From positions 2,413,001 to 2,477,000 of the forward strand of contig NZ_CP036132.1 in NCBI RefSeq assembly GCF_018742245.1: 64,000 bases of DNA, given 5' to 3'. Shown piece by piece: positions 8,546-17,137 of this stretch. A model generated the notes under the pieces. It was not told the origin of the DNA and ran no database searches. It saw only the letters and a list, made by a program, of their open reading frames with translations. The DNA comes from Bacillus mycoides. GTDB taxonomy: Bacteria; Bacillota; Bacilli; Bacillales; Bacillaceae_G. The position numbers and the translations under genes were made by a program. Position 1 is the stretch's first letter. The number at the start of each line of letters is the position of its first letter.

Positions 8546-8620
8546 TTATGAGAAGATTTATTCATTTATTAGAGAGTAAAAAGTGAAATCATGAAAAACA
8601 AATATGAGAGGAGAATACAA

Positions 8621-9076
8621 ATGAGTCAATTTGTTAATTCAACAATGGAAGGTGAAAATTTTAGTGCTGTTCAAGTAGGAAAGTGGGAGAATCTGCTTCA
8701 ATATAAAAATGGAAATCCATTCAAAGCTCCTGGAAAGGTATTTCTTAAAGATGACTTACAATGTACAGGGATGGAAGTTTCACTAAATGTTTTCCCTCCA
8801 GGCATTTCAATGCCCTTTTATCATAAGCATAGAGAAAATGAAGAGCTGTATATCTTCGTCAAAGGACAAGGGGAATTCAAGATTGATGATGAAATCCTTG
8901 AAATCAAAGAGGGTACTGTCATAAGGGTGGCACAAGAGGGGGAAAGAATTTGGCGTAACAATTCAAGTGAACCTCTCTATTTTATTTGTATTCAAGCTAG
9001 GGCAAATACTTTGGAAGAAAGTAATATCGAGGATGGTATTAAGCTAGATAAATCCGTTGAATGGATTGAAAAATAG
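8621..9076 (+). CDS. Cupin-domain protein
   Basis: A 151-residue single-domain cupin. Motif 1 is visible as PFYHKHRENEELYIFVKGQGEFKIDDE (HxH...E...G pattern, about residues 64-90), and motif 2 region as EGTVIRVAQEGERIWRNNSSEP. In motif 2 the usual His is replaced by R/W residues, so metal binding may use only the first motif. The ATG at 8621 is chosen because GAGAGGAGA (8606-8614) precedes it at good distance; an upstream in-frame ATG at 8591 lacks a site. It is probably co-regulated with the TetR and dehydrogenase-like genes. The substrate is unknown. Confidence 0.85.
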   Translation: MSQFVNSTMEGENFSAVQVGKWENLLQYKNGNPFKAPGKVFLKDDLQCTGMEVSLNVFPPGISMPFYHKHRENEELYIFVKGQGEFKIDDEILEIKEGTVIRVAQEGERIWRNNSSEPLYFICIQARANTLEESNIEDGIKLDKSVEWIEK

Positions 9077-9146
9077 GTGCCACTGTACGATTAAATATCG
9101 TTTCGCTCCTTGTATTTTGTCTTTTGAAGAAAACTTATCTATAGAA

Positions 9147-9191
9147 AAGTACACCCAATTGTTAAACTGAATGTAACAATTGGGTGTACTT
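9147..9191. terminator. Bidirectional terminator between the cupin and kinase-like genes
   Basis: An 18-bp stem (AAGTACACCCAATTGTTA with its complement, 9147-9164 and 9174-9191) with a nine-base loop sits between convergent genes and serves both strands. Confidence 0.85.
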
Positions 9192-10147
9192 CATAGGAAA
9201 CCAACTGTGTTTAAAGAATGGCTTTTTTCAATCTTTATTCTATAAAGGTTCATTATCCGTACTTGTTCCTCAGTTAACTCTTCTTTATTCCAATACATAT
9301 GCATTAAACTATATTCGAATATCTCCTTTAATTTAATAAACAATGGAAATAGATCTATCATTTCTTTAGGAATCTCATTTTCTTCTTGGTATCCGTCGAT
9401 TATTGCATTTGTAATAGAATTCTCATAGTCGACTATGTTGCCATTCCCAACGAAAGAATATTCTATCGCGCTATAGACTGGAACAGCTAAATCGAATATG
9501 TAAAAATGTTTTTCACAGTCTTGAAAATCAATCATTGTTAAATTTAAATCATTGTCCACTAATATGTTTTCTAACCATAAATCTCCATGAATTAAGCCGT
9601 AATTTGAAGTGGACTTTGGCAGCTCCTTTATAGAAGTTAAAACGTCAGATGCAATTTCTCTTATAGTAGTTTCTTCTTTTGGGATATAGTTAAGAAAATT
9701 ATACTCTTCATTTTCATACCAGTCGTTTATATGTTTTACTGGTTCAATACTTTCAAAATTTTTAGATACACGATGTAATTTACCAGTTTGTTGACCAAGC
9801 TTTTTAAATACATTAGAATTCCATTCGTTTCTTGGTAAATGTATACCAGGAGCAGCTTTATATAATACAGCAAAAACTTCTTTGTCTAATGTTATTTTCT
9901 CTACTAAATTCCCCTTTAAAGAAGGTATTATGGGGGGGACTCCTAATCCCTTTTGATATAAAAAGTTCGTATATGTAACTTCTTCTAATTGCTCTTCAAA
10001 TGTTTTATAGTTTGTAATTCTAACGAAGTAAGTACCTTGTGCTGTGAGACATTGATACATTTCATTTGTTATTGGTTTCATTTCAATAAAATCCAATGGA
10101 TATAGTTTATTAATTAGTTTAAGTATCTCTTTTTCTATATTATTCAT
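9191..10147 (-). CDS. APH/ThrB2-type phosphotransferase
   Basis: A 318-residue kinase-fold protein of the aminoglycoside phosphotransferase superfamily. It contains TYFVRITNY (ATP-binding strand), a hinge VFAVLYKAAPG, catalytic loop YGLIHGDLWLENILVD (about residues 183-198) and MIDFQDCEKHFYIFDLAVP. The size and the HGDLWLEN/IDFxD pattern resemble the homoserine-kinase-II/YcbJ/YtmP-like group more than true resistance enzymes. The start is set at 10147 because GGAAAGGAAG precedes it; an upstream in-frame ATG at 10183 is less likely. The substrate is unknown. It is not related by synteny to the kinase-like gene at 5331. Confidence 0.83.
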   Translation of the reverse strand: MNNIEKEILKLINKLYPLDFIEMKPITNEMYQCLTAQGTYFVRITNYKTFEEQLEEVTYTNFLYQKGLGVPPIIPSLKGNLVEKITLDKEVFAVLYKAAPGIHLPRNEWNSNVFKKLGQQTGKLHRVSKNFESIEPVKHINDWYENEEYNFLNYIPKEETTIREIASDVLTSIKELPKSTSNYGLIHGDLWLENILVDNDLNLTMIDFQDCEKHFYIFDLAVPVYSAIEYSFVGNGNIVDYENSITNAIIDGYQEENEIPKEMIDLFPLFIKLKEIFEYSLMHMYWNKEELTEEQVRIMNLYRIKIEKSHSLNTVGFL

Positions 10148-10498
10148 TTTAACTTCCTTTCCAAACATAAATTTTCCACTCACAAAACTACTAGTTCCTT
10201 AACTTACAAATTTCGTGTTTTATTTGGTAGAATCCTTTAAAAAAGATTTATCCCGTAAAAGTCCGATTAGTATGGGATAATAATCAATGGGGAGGAACAA
10301 ACTCCCCACTGATTAAAGTTTCACTTTATTGGAAAGTTAAGTAAATGTATGACAAAATAAGATAGCTGAAAAAATATGAAATGAGTAATTACATATGATA
10401 TTTAAAGGTTCTAGAGAGTGGTTAATGTTATAAACCACAAGAAATATCAAAAGAAAGAAGTGGATACTTCTTATAATATTTAGTGAGGAGGGAGATAA
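10148..10498. other. Intergenic region with a stable hairpin, possible dispersed repeat
   Basis: The gap between two divergent genes holds one clear structure: AATCAaTGGGGAG (10282-10294) pairs with CTCCCCAcTGATT (10302-10314) around the loop GAACAAA. The hairpin is not followed by a T run, so it is not an ordinary terminator. I have an impression that similar GGGGAG/CTCCCC hairpins recur in cereus-group intergenic regions, but I cannot confirm this here. No gene is seen. Confidence 0.4.
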
Positions 10499-10502
10499 AT
10501 GA

Positions 10503-11579
10503 ATGAATGAACATATACAGCTAATGATTGAATCGATTGAGGGCAATTTTAAAAAGGAGTTTTCATTAGATAAATTATCTGATTATATGGGGTATTCTCC
10601 TTACTTCTGTTCGTTTAAATTTCATCAAGTAACAGGGATAAGTATTAGACGATATATTCTTCTTAGAAGATTGTATTTATCAACGGAAGATTTGACGAAT
10701 GATAGAAAGATAATTGATATCGCATTTGATTACGATTACTCTTAGCAAGAGGCTTATAGTAGAGCATTTAAAACTGTTTTTGGTATAACCCCAGGAAAAT
10801 TCCAACTTAACAAAATACCGGTTCAATCATTTATTAAACTCTCAATCAATGATGGCAAGGAGTGGGATAGAATGAATTTTTCTAGAAAAATTGAAGTTAA
10901 TCAGTTACGAAATGCGAAGAGTGAGCTGTTTGATAAAGATGTACTAAACATATTAAATGGTCAATTTATGTATGAAGAATTTAAAAGTGAAAGACTAATG
11001 GGGGAGTCTGATTACGCTCCATTTAATGAAGCTATGTGTGTAAATGCGACTACTGCACAGATTTTTGATGATGAGTTTATTAAAACAAGGGCAGAAGGAC
11101 ATCAAGGTACTGTAGAAAATTATATGAAAAAGGTTATTCATCCTTTAGAGAATCTTTTTAAGAAAGAGTATAAATGTATCGTTTTATGGTTTGGTGAGGA
11201 TATGTTTTGCCAAATGAATCTACTTACCGTACTTTCTTACCTTGAACAGTCTGATTATAAGGGAAAAGTATACTTAAATAGCTTCAGAGAGGATGAATTT
11301 AAAGTTAGTCAAATTGAACTTAAATTAGGGAACTATTTTTCTGTTTACAATGAAGTTCTAGTAAATCATAAAAAGCCATCTCATGAGGTACTACCTGTAA
11401 TGTATCAGGCGATAGATTTATATTTAGAGATGCTAAAAGAAAATAATGTAGTAGTAAAGTATATCTCCAAAAATAAAGATTTACCAACACAAGAGTTATT
11501 AAAAAGGTTATTTAATCTTTTTCCAACAATAGGATATGGGGACGTACAATATATAGAGCTTATTAATAAAGCGAGATGA
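10503..11579 (+). pseudogene. AraC-type regulator with C-terminal extension, split by an in-frame stop
   Basis: Reading from ATG 10503 (strong GAGGAGGGA at 10485-10493), the first helix-turn-helix of an AraC domain is present (LDKLSDYMGYSPYFCSFKFHQVTG). The second begins ...IIDIAFDYDYS and is cut by TAG at 10743-10745. The same frame continues without any shift as QEAYSRAFKTVFGITPGKFQ, the end of a standard AraC domain, and on to 11579. One nonsense change thus splits a protein of about 358 residues. The C-terminal 235 residues (start-like ATG at 10872) form an uncharacterised domain with GESDYAPFNEAMC and IVLWFGEDMFCQMNLL, weakly reminiscent of DUF1835-type domains. The C-terminal part could be translated alone. 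Confidence 0.75.
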
Positions 11580-11610
11580 AAATTGAAACTAATTAGAAGA
11601 GAATACAGTA

Positions 11611-11648
11611 AAAAAGATGCACCTAAAAGTATAGGTGCATCTTTTTTA
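11611..11648. terminator. Bidirectional terminator
   Basis: A 15-bp stem (AAAAAGATGCACCTA and its complement) lies between the convergent AraC-like and peptidase genes, with A and T runs on both sides. Confidence 0.92.
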
Positions 11649-11649
11649 C

Positions 11650-13344
11650 TTATATTTGTTCAAGTAAATTTAATTCTTCTTCTACAAATGCCATTAATTC
11701 TTTTATTGTCTCACTAGAAAAATCAAAACGAATTCCAGCTGCTTCATATACCTCTGTTAAGGATTTAGAGCTACCTAGAGACAATGCTTTTTTATAATTT
11801 TGTAGTGCTTGTTTAGGATTCTCTTTATATTGTTTATACATTTGCAGTGCACCGAGCTGCGCAATCGCATATTCGATATAATAGAATGGTACTTCATAAA
11901 TATGTAGTACAGGTAACCAGCCAGTTGCTATCCAATGTTCATAACCTTCAATATTTACCACATTCGATTGGTAAGTGTTATGTAATTCTAAATATTTTTC
12001 ATTTCTTTCTTTAGCAGTATGATTTGGATTTTCATACATCCAATGTTGGAATTGATCAACGATAAGCATTTGTGGTAAATACTTAACAATATCTTTAAAG
12101 AAATCTAATTTTGCTTTTATAAATTCTTCTGTATTCTCATAAAATGTATCCCAATACTCCATCGAAAACAATTCCATTGTCATGCTGGCTAGCTCAGCTG
12201 ATTCTGAAGGGATTTCTAAATATTTTTGTAGCTCTAGCTGCTTCATACATTCATTATGAATACTATGGCCCATTTCATGGAGGAAAGTAGTAACATCATA
12301 ATGTGTATGATTGAGATTCATAAAAATAAAAGATAATTGAGAAGCAGGTAAGTGTTCGCAAAATCCTCCAGGTGCTTTTCCTTTACGACTTTCTAAATCT
12401 AAGCAATCATTTTTATGCATACGGCTCAATAATGCAGAAAATTCTGGGTCTAGTTTTTGTAAAATATGAGAACTTTTTTCGATTAAATCACTCTCGTCTT
12501 CAATAGGTTTTAATACTTTTTGATTTGGTGCGGCTGCTTTTAGATCCCACGGACGAAGTATATCTACTTGAAGTTCAGCTTTTTTCTCATTAAATATATT
12601 ATCAATAAGTGGTACAACGTATTTACGAATGGATTCTGCAAGTTCATAGCAATCATCAGCCGTATAATCAAAACGCTCATATTTTTTAAACATATAATCA
12701 CGATAATTATTTAATTGAATGTTTTTTGCCTTTTGGTGACGGATTGCAATTAGTTTATTTAAAATATGTTGTAAATTATTTTCAACAGATAAGAATTTTT
12801 CAGAAATGAGCGTTTTTGCTTTTTTTCGTATATCACGATTCGGATTTTGTAAGTAAGACTGTAGTTCAGTAATTGTTTTTTCTTCGCCATCCCATAGTGC
12901 AGTCAAACTGCCTGTAATTTCGAAGTACTCGGTTACTAATTTGTCTTCTTTTACTTCTAAATCGATGTTCTTTTCACAAAATAATGTTTGCGCATTTTTT
13001 ATTTTTTTATCTAGTAAGCTATAAGTTTTTGGATCAAGTACTTGCATTCGAAATGGCGATTCTAAATATTTATTTTCAAATGAATTTTGATAACGTTTTA
13101 AAAGTGGTCTTACGTGCTCCTGGTCGTGTTCAAATGTATCTTTAATCTCCTGATTAGCTGTATTACATTGAAAAGCGATATAATGAGATCTTAACTGTTC
13201 TTCGATTTCCCAAATTAAATTAGATTGCTCTTTTAACCAATTTTCAAGGTCTAGCTTTGAAGAGATCACTTTATTTAACAAAGCAGAAAAAACTTTTTCT
13301 AATTCTAGTACATTACTAATATCAACTGTGTTTAAGCGTTGCAT
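11650..13344 (-). CDS. M3-family oligoendopeptidase (PepF-like)
   Basis: A 564-residue zinc metallopeptidase that cleaves short peptides in the cytoplasm. The catalytic motif TTFLHEMGHSIHNE puts HEMGH at residues 356-360. The third ligand is expected in EIPSESAELASMTMELF, downstream, as in M3 enzymes. The all-helical make-up and lack of a signal peptide fit the M3B (oligoendopeptidase F) group, typically 560-610 residues. GTGAGGGA precedes the ATG. It is followed, 17 bp upstream on the same strand, by the DMT transporter gene, so the two may be co-transcribed; whether the transporter exports amino acids released by the peptidase is speculation. Confidence 0.93.
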   Translation of the reverse strand: MQRLNTVDISNVLELEKVFSALLNKVISSKLDLENWLKEQSNLIWEIEEQLRSHYIAFQCNTANQEIKDTFEHDQEHVRPLLKRYQNSFENKYLESPFRMQVLDPKTYSLLDKKIKNAQTLFCEKNIDLEVKEDKLVTEYFEITGSLTALWDGEEKTITELQSYLQNPNRDIRKKAKTLISEKFLSVENNLQHILNKLIAIRHQKAKNIQLNNYRDYMFKKYERFDYTADDCYELAESIRKYVVPLIDNIFNEKKAELQVDILRPWDLKAAAPNQKVLKPIEDESDLIEKSSHILQKLDPEFSALLSRMHKNDCLDLESRKGKAPGGFCEHLPASQLSFIFMNLNHTHYDVTTFLHEMGHSIHNECMKQLELQKYLEIPSESAELASMTMELFSMEYWDTFYENTEEFIKAKLDFFKDIVKYLPQMLIVDQFQHWMYENPNHTAKERNEKYLELHNTYQSNVVNIEGYEHWIATGWLPVLHIYEVPFYYIEYAIAQLGALQMYKQYKENPKQALQNYKKALSLGSSKSLTEVYEAAGIRFDFSSETIKELMAFVEEELNLLEQI

Positions 13345-13361
13345 TATATATCCCTCACTTT

Positions 13362-14300
13362 TTATTTATTCATAGAGATATTCTTCTTTTTCGTTATAAT
13401 TCCTTTTTTACCAAAAAAATTTGTGCCTATTACGCCAAGAACAATCATAAGTGTACCGATAATATGATAGTAGGCAATTTGCTCGTGTAAGAATACAACA
13501 CCTGCAATTATAGTAATAAGTGTAGATAAGTTGCTAAAAACACTTATTTTAGCTGCTTCAATATAAGATAATGAATAGTTTAATAATAAGGCCGTTAGTA
13601 AGGATGATAGTAATCCTAAATATAAAATGGATATAAGAAATGTACCGTTTGTAAATGGCTTAAAGTACATAGTTATTGTGCCTTTATTTATATGATCAGC
13701 GATAGCAATTAAATTAAAACTAATAAAACCGATTGCTGTCATTGTGTAGGTTAAATCCATTAGCTTGAATTTCTTTGTCATTTTTCGAGCTAATACATTG
13801 TAGCAAGCAGATGATAATGCCGATAACAGGATGAGAATAACTCCGATGAAGCTAGTTTCATGGGCACCGATACCATTCATGATAAATATATAAATGACAC
13901 CGATGACAGAAACGAGTACAGATGTTTTTTGCCATATATTTGTATACTCTTTTAAAAAATAGGAAGCTAGTATCATCGTAAATATAGGGATAGCAGCCTG
14001 TATAATTCCAGCTTCAGATGAACTTGTATATACTAGACCAAATGCTTGGAAAGCAAAGAACAGTGCTGGATAAAATATTGCAAGTGGTAAAAGGGCAAGT
14101 ATGTTTTTGAATGATATATTTAACTTTACAAAACCGAAAATAACCGGAATGCTTGCTGCTATGAAAGCAACTGTAAAACGGTGAGCAAGGGTATCAAGAG
14201 GGCTCGTAATGGTTAGTGCTAGTTTCACAAACATAAATGAAAATCCAATAATAAATGAATAGAGTAATGCTGATATATATGCTTTTGTTGTATTTTTCAT
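13362..14300 (-). CDS. DMT-family (EamA) transporter
   Basis: A 312-residue membrane protein with ten predicted hydrophobic helices and two EamA repeats. The second repeat ends with the typical ISVFSNLSTLITIIAGVVFLHEQIAYYHIIGTLMIVLGVI. Such proteins export amino acids, nucleosides or metabolites. GAGGTGAAATT precedes the ATG. It diverges from a MocR-type regulator at 14425, an arrangement that commonly signals regulator and target. Possible operators lie in the spacer. Confidence 0.92.
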   Translation of the reverse strand: MKNTTKAYISALLYSFIIGFSFMFVKLALTITSPLDTLAHRFTVAFIAASIPVIFGFVKLNISFKNILALLPLAIFYPALFFAFQAFGLVYTSSSEAGIIQAAIPIFTMILASYFLKEYTNIWQKTSVLVSVIGVIYIFIMNGIGAHETSFIGVILILLSALSSACYNVLARKMTKKFKLMDLTYTMTAIGFISFNLIAIADHINKGTITMYFKPFTNGTFLISILYLGLLSSLLTALLLNYSLSYIEAAKISVFSNLSTLITIIAGVVFLHEQIAYYHIIGTLMIVLGVIGTNFFGKKGIITKKKNISMNK

Positions 14301-14328
14301 AATTTCACCTCATAGTAGTTGATTTCTT

Positions 14329-14340
14329 ACTGGCCAGTAT
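14329..14340. promoter_or_regulatory. Palindrome TACTGGCCAGTA in the DMT/MocR spacer
   Basis: A perfect 12-bp palindrome lies 29 bp upstream of the DMT start. Its ACTG half site is shared with the palindrome at 14393-14404, suggesting related operator half-sites for the adjacent MocR regulator. Confidence 0.45.
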
Positions 14341-14390
14341 ACGTATATAGTAATCTTTCTGATCTAGTGCTACAATGTGAACAAATACAA

Positions 14391-14405
14391 ACTGTACCGG
14401 TACAA
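14391..14405. promoter_or_regulatory. Palindromic element ACTGTACCGGTACAA upstream of the MocR gene
   Basis: It contains a perfect 12-bp palindrome TGTACCGGTACA (14393-14404). The whole 15-mer reappears as its exact reverse complement at 43576-43590, upstream of the arylamine N-acetyltransferase gene. It lies 20 bp before the chosen MocR start, fitting an autoregulatory operator. Confidence 0.55.
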
Positions 14406-14424
14406 CTTAAATATTGGGGTGGTA

Positions 14425-15798
14425 ATGATGTATAAGTATTTACATATTTTAAACGATTTAGAAAGTGTGATTCAAAATGGTGAGATAAAAGAAGGAAAGA
14501 AATTACCGTCTATACGGTCACTCGTCACGCAATATGAATGTAATAAGGCGACTGTAATACGAGCGCTGCATGAATTAGAAAAGCGTCATATTATTTATTC
14601 TGTACCTCAAAGTGGATACTACGTTGTTAAGAAATCTGGGAGTTACATAGAAAATAACGAGATGATTGATTTTGCTTCCTCAGCACCAGATCCAGATGTT
14701 TTTCCATACTTAGATTTTCAACATTGTATTAATAAGGCAATTGATACATATAAAAATGATTTGTTTGTATACGGAACACCGAAAGGTTTACCATCTTTAA
14801 TTCCAGTTATTCAAAAACAGCTGGCAAATTATCAAGTCTTTACAAAAGAAGAAAATATCTTTATCACATCAGGTGTGCAGCAAGCACTTGTTATATTGAC
14901 TTCTATACCGTTTCCAAATGGACATAGCACGATTCTAATTGAACAGCCAAGTTACCATTTATATATTGAATATGTAGAAACAAATAACATCCCTGTAATC
15001 GGAATTAAGCGTACGCATGAAGGGATAGATTTAAATGAACTAGAGAGGATATTCAGAACAGAAAAAATTAAATTCTTTTATACAACTCCAAGGTTTCATC
15101 ATCCACTTGGAACGTCTTATTCTAAAGATGAGAAAGAAAAAATCGTGCTATTGGCCAAGAAGTATAATGTATTTATAGTGGAAGATGATTATTTAGCAGA
15201 TTTAGAAACAGATTCAAAAGCAGATCCGTTATATAGCTTACATAATTGTAATCATGTCATATATTTGAAAAGTTACTCGAAGATTATTTTTCCAGGTTTA
15301 CGAGTCGGTGTGGCGGTTATTCCACCAGCTATTGCAAATGCTTTCCATAAATATAAAAAAATTTTAGACATTGATAGTCCAATGATATCTCAAGCTGCTT
15401 TAGAAATTTATATAAAGAGTGGCATGTTCGAACGCCATAAAAATAAAATTAAATCCTCCTATAATAATAGATCAAAAAAACTAGCAGAAACATTAGAAAA
15501 AGTGCATAATGAAAACCCACTTTTATTTAAATATAAAAAGTATAATACAATAGGAATCCATACTTGTTTAGAAATAAATAAAACCAGTGTTTTGGAAATG
15601 TTTTTACAAAAATTGAGTGATATTCAAATAAATATTGATACTATTGATAAAAATTATCTAAGGGATTTTCCTAAAGAAAGACTGTTAAAGTTAAATGTAT
15701 CGAATGTAAAAGAAAATCAGATAGAAGAAGGTATACGCAAAGTAATTGAGGAAATCAAACAATCACAACGTCTAAATTTTCAATTTAAAAAAGAATAA
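14425..15798 (+). CDS. MocR-type regulator (GntR wHTH plus aminotransferase domain)
   Basis: A 457-residue regulator. Residues about 1-70 form a GntR winged helix (EGKKLPSIRSLVTQYECNKATVIRALHELEKRHIIYSVPQSGYYV). The rest is a class I aminotransferase fold with ITSGVQQAL, FIVEDDYLADLE and the PLP-lysine segment YLKSYSKIIFPGLRVG. MocR proteins bind PLP and a metabolite and control divergent transport or metabolism genes, here a DMT exporter. The start at 14425 follows TTGGGGTGG; a further upstream ATG at 14377 would include the operator in coding sequence. Confidence 0.92.
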   Translation: MMYKYLHILNDLESVIQNGEIKEGKKLPSIRSLVTQYECNKATVIRALHELEKRHIIYSVPQSGYYVVKKSGSYIENNEMIDFASSAPDPDVFPYLDFQHCINKAIDTYKNDLFVYGTPKGLPSLIPVIQKQLANYQVFTKEENIFITSGVQQALVILTSIPFPNGHSTILIEQPSYHLYIEYVETNNIPVIGIKRTHEGIDLNELERIFRTEKIKFFYTTPRFHHPLGTSYSKDEKEKIVLLAKKYNVFIVEDDYLADLETDSKADPLYSLHNCNHVIYLKSYSKIIFPGLRVGVAVIPPAIANAFHKYKKILDIDSPMISQAALEIYIKSGMFERHKNKIKSSYNNRSKKLAETLEKVHNENPLLFKYKKYNTIGIHTCLEINKTSVLEMFLQKLSDIQINIDTIDKNYLRDFPKERLLKLNVSNVKENQIEEGIRKVIEEIKQSQRLNFQFKKE

Positions 15799-15818
15799 TA
15801 CGAATAAGGAGGTTTGTT

Positions 15819-16175
15819 GTGAGACACAAATTAATAACCTTGTTTATATGTATTACTATAGTAATTGGAGCGATGGTAGTTACTAAATATTATATAGAAG
15901 ATGATCAATGCATAGCAGTTGGTATGTATTCAAGAGGTATAATCGTAGATCAAAATAACGAACCTATATCAAATGTGAAAATTTATGAGGATTCAATTGA
16001 AAGTAAGGAACGTAGTATTTCAAATGAAAAAGGTGAATTTGAAATTGCAAATGGCGTTTGTGGTGACATTACGTTACAATTAGTTACTCCAAATAGCGAA
16101 ATCTATACGAGGAAGTATGAAAGAAAGCATATACCCCAAGTTATAAAGTTGAATTATAAAAATGAAGGTGAATAA
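15819..16175 (+). CDS. Small anchored or secreted protein with carboxypeptidase-regulatory-like fold
   Basis: A 118-residue protein. An N-terminal hydrophobic helix (LITLFICITIVIGAMVV, residues 4-20) serves as signal or anchor. The remainder reads RGIIVDQNNEPISNVKIYED...SISNEKGEFEI, the pattern of CarboxypepD_reg-like beta-sandwiches. Such domains are found on bacterial surfaces. GTG at 15819 follows a perfect AAGGAGG (15806-15812). Its stop lies 1 bp before the next gene's ATG, so it is probably co-transcribed with the SDR. Function unknown. Confidence 0.7.
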   Translation: MRHKLITLFICITIVIGAMVVTKYYIEDDQCIAVGMYSRGIIVDQNNEPISNVKIYEDSIESKERSISNEKGEFEIANGVCGDITLQLVTPNSEIYTRKYERKHIPQVIKLNYKNEGE

Positions 16176-16176
16176 A

Positions 16177-17055
16177 ATGAAACCATTACAAGGTAAAGTA
16201 GCAGTTGTGGCCGGAGCAACAAGAGGTGCTGGAAGAGGTATTGCGATGATGCTTGGAGAAGCTGGAGCAACTGTATATGTAACAGGAAGAAGTACAAAAG
16301 GGAATCTATCCTGTATGGGAAGAACAGAAACGATTGAAGAAACGGCAGAGCTTGTAACAAAGCAAGGCGGAATCGGAATCGCAGTTCGTGTTGACCATAC
16401 AATAGAAGAAGATATTAAAGTTTTATTTACAAAGATTCAAGAAGAACAAAATGGACAGCTTGATATTTTAGTAAACGATGTTTGGGGCGGCGATCCTTTA
16501 ACAGAATGGGAGAAACCTTTCTGGGAACACAACTTACATAACGGACTACTCATGCAACAAAGAGCTGTTCATTCTCATATAATGACAAGCCATTACGGTG
16601 TACCATTAATGGTAAATAATAAAAAGGGACTTGTAATTGAAATTACAGATGGTGTCGATTATCAATACCGAGGCAATTTATACTATAGTTTAGCAAAAGT
16701 CTCAACAATTCATTTAGCAGAAGCAATGGCGAAAGATTTAGAACAACACAATATTACAGCTGTCGCAGTTAGTCCAGGATTCCTTCGTTCAGAAGCGATG
16801 CTAGATATATTTGGTGTAACAGAGGAGAATTGGCGAGACGGAGCAAAACAAGATCCTCATTTTATCGCATCTGAAACGCCTTTCTTCGTTGGGAGAGCAG
16901 TCACAGCTTTAGCAAGCGATCCAAATATTCATGAAAAAACTGGCCGAGCGCTAAGTTCATGGGAATTAGGAAGAGAGTATGGATTTACAGATATGGATGG
17001 AAGGCGACCAGACTGGGGAAAATATTTTGAAGAAAATGTTTTAAATCAAAATTAA
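16177..17055 (+). CDS. SDR-family oxidoreductase
   Basis: A 292-residue SDR, longer than classical members. The nucleotide loop is VAVVAGATRGAGRGIAMMLGEAG (about residues 7-29). The catalytic Tyr-Lys pair is in YYSLAKVSTIHLAEAM, and the SPGFLRSEAML segment follows. The long C-terminal tail (LSSWELGREYGFTDMDGRRPDW) matches a subgroup of actinobacterial and bacillar SDRs of unknown substrate. The ATG at 16177 is chosen over 16162 because AAGGTGA lies 5 bp before it. It is followed by a terminator. Confidence 0.9.
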   Translation: MKPLQGKVAVVAGATRGAGRGIAMMLGEAGATVYVTGRSTKGNLSCMGRTETIEETAELVTKQGGIGIAVRVDHTIEEDIKVLFTKIQEEQNGQLDILVNDVWGGDPLTEWEKPFWEHNLHNGLLMQQRAVHSHIMTSHYGVPLMVNNKKGLVIEITDGVDYQYRGNLYYSLAKVSTIHLAEAMAKDLEQHNITAVAVSPGFLRSEAMLDIFGVTEENWRDGAKQDPHFIASETPFFVGRAVTALASDPNIHEKTGRALSSWELGREYGFTDMDGRRPDWGKYFEENVLNQN

Positions 17056-17062
17056 TATTTTT

Positions 17063-17092
17063 AGAGCACTCAATAGCTGAGTGCTCTTTTTC
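17063..17092. terminator. Terminator after the SDR gene
   Basis: AGAGCACTCA pairs with TGAGTGCTCT around a five-base loop, followed by TTTTTCTTT. Confidence 0.93.
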
Positions 17093-17137
17093 TTTATACT
17101 GTAAATAAATAATAAAGTCCTCTTAAAAATAAAATGG

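Noticed and set aside
14329..14404. Palindromes as transposon ends
   Set aside because: They do not flank a mobile gene and lack target duplications; their position in a divergent MocR spacer suits operators.
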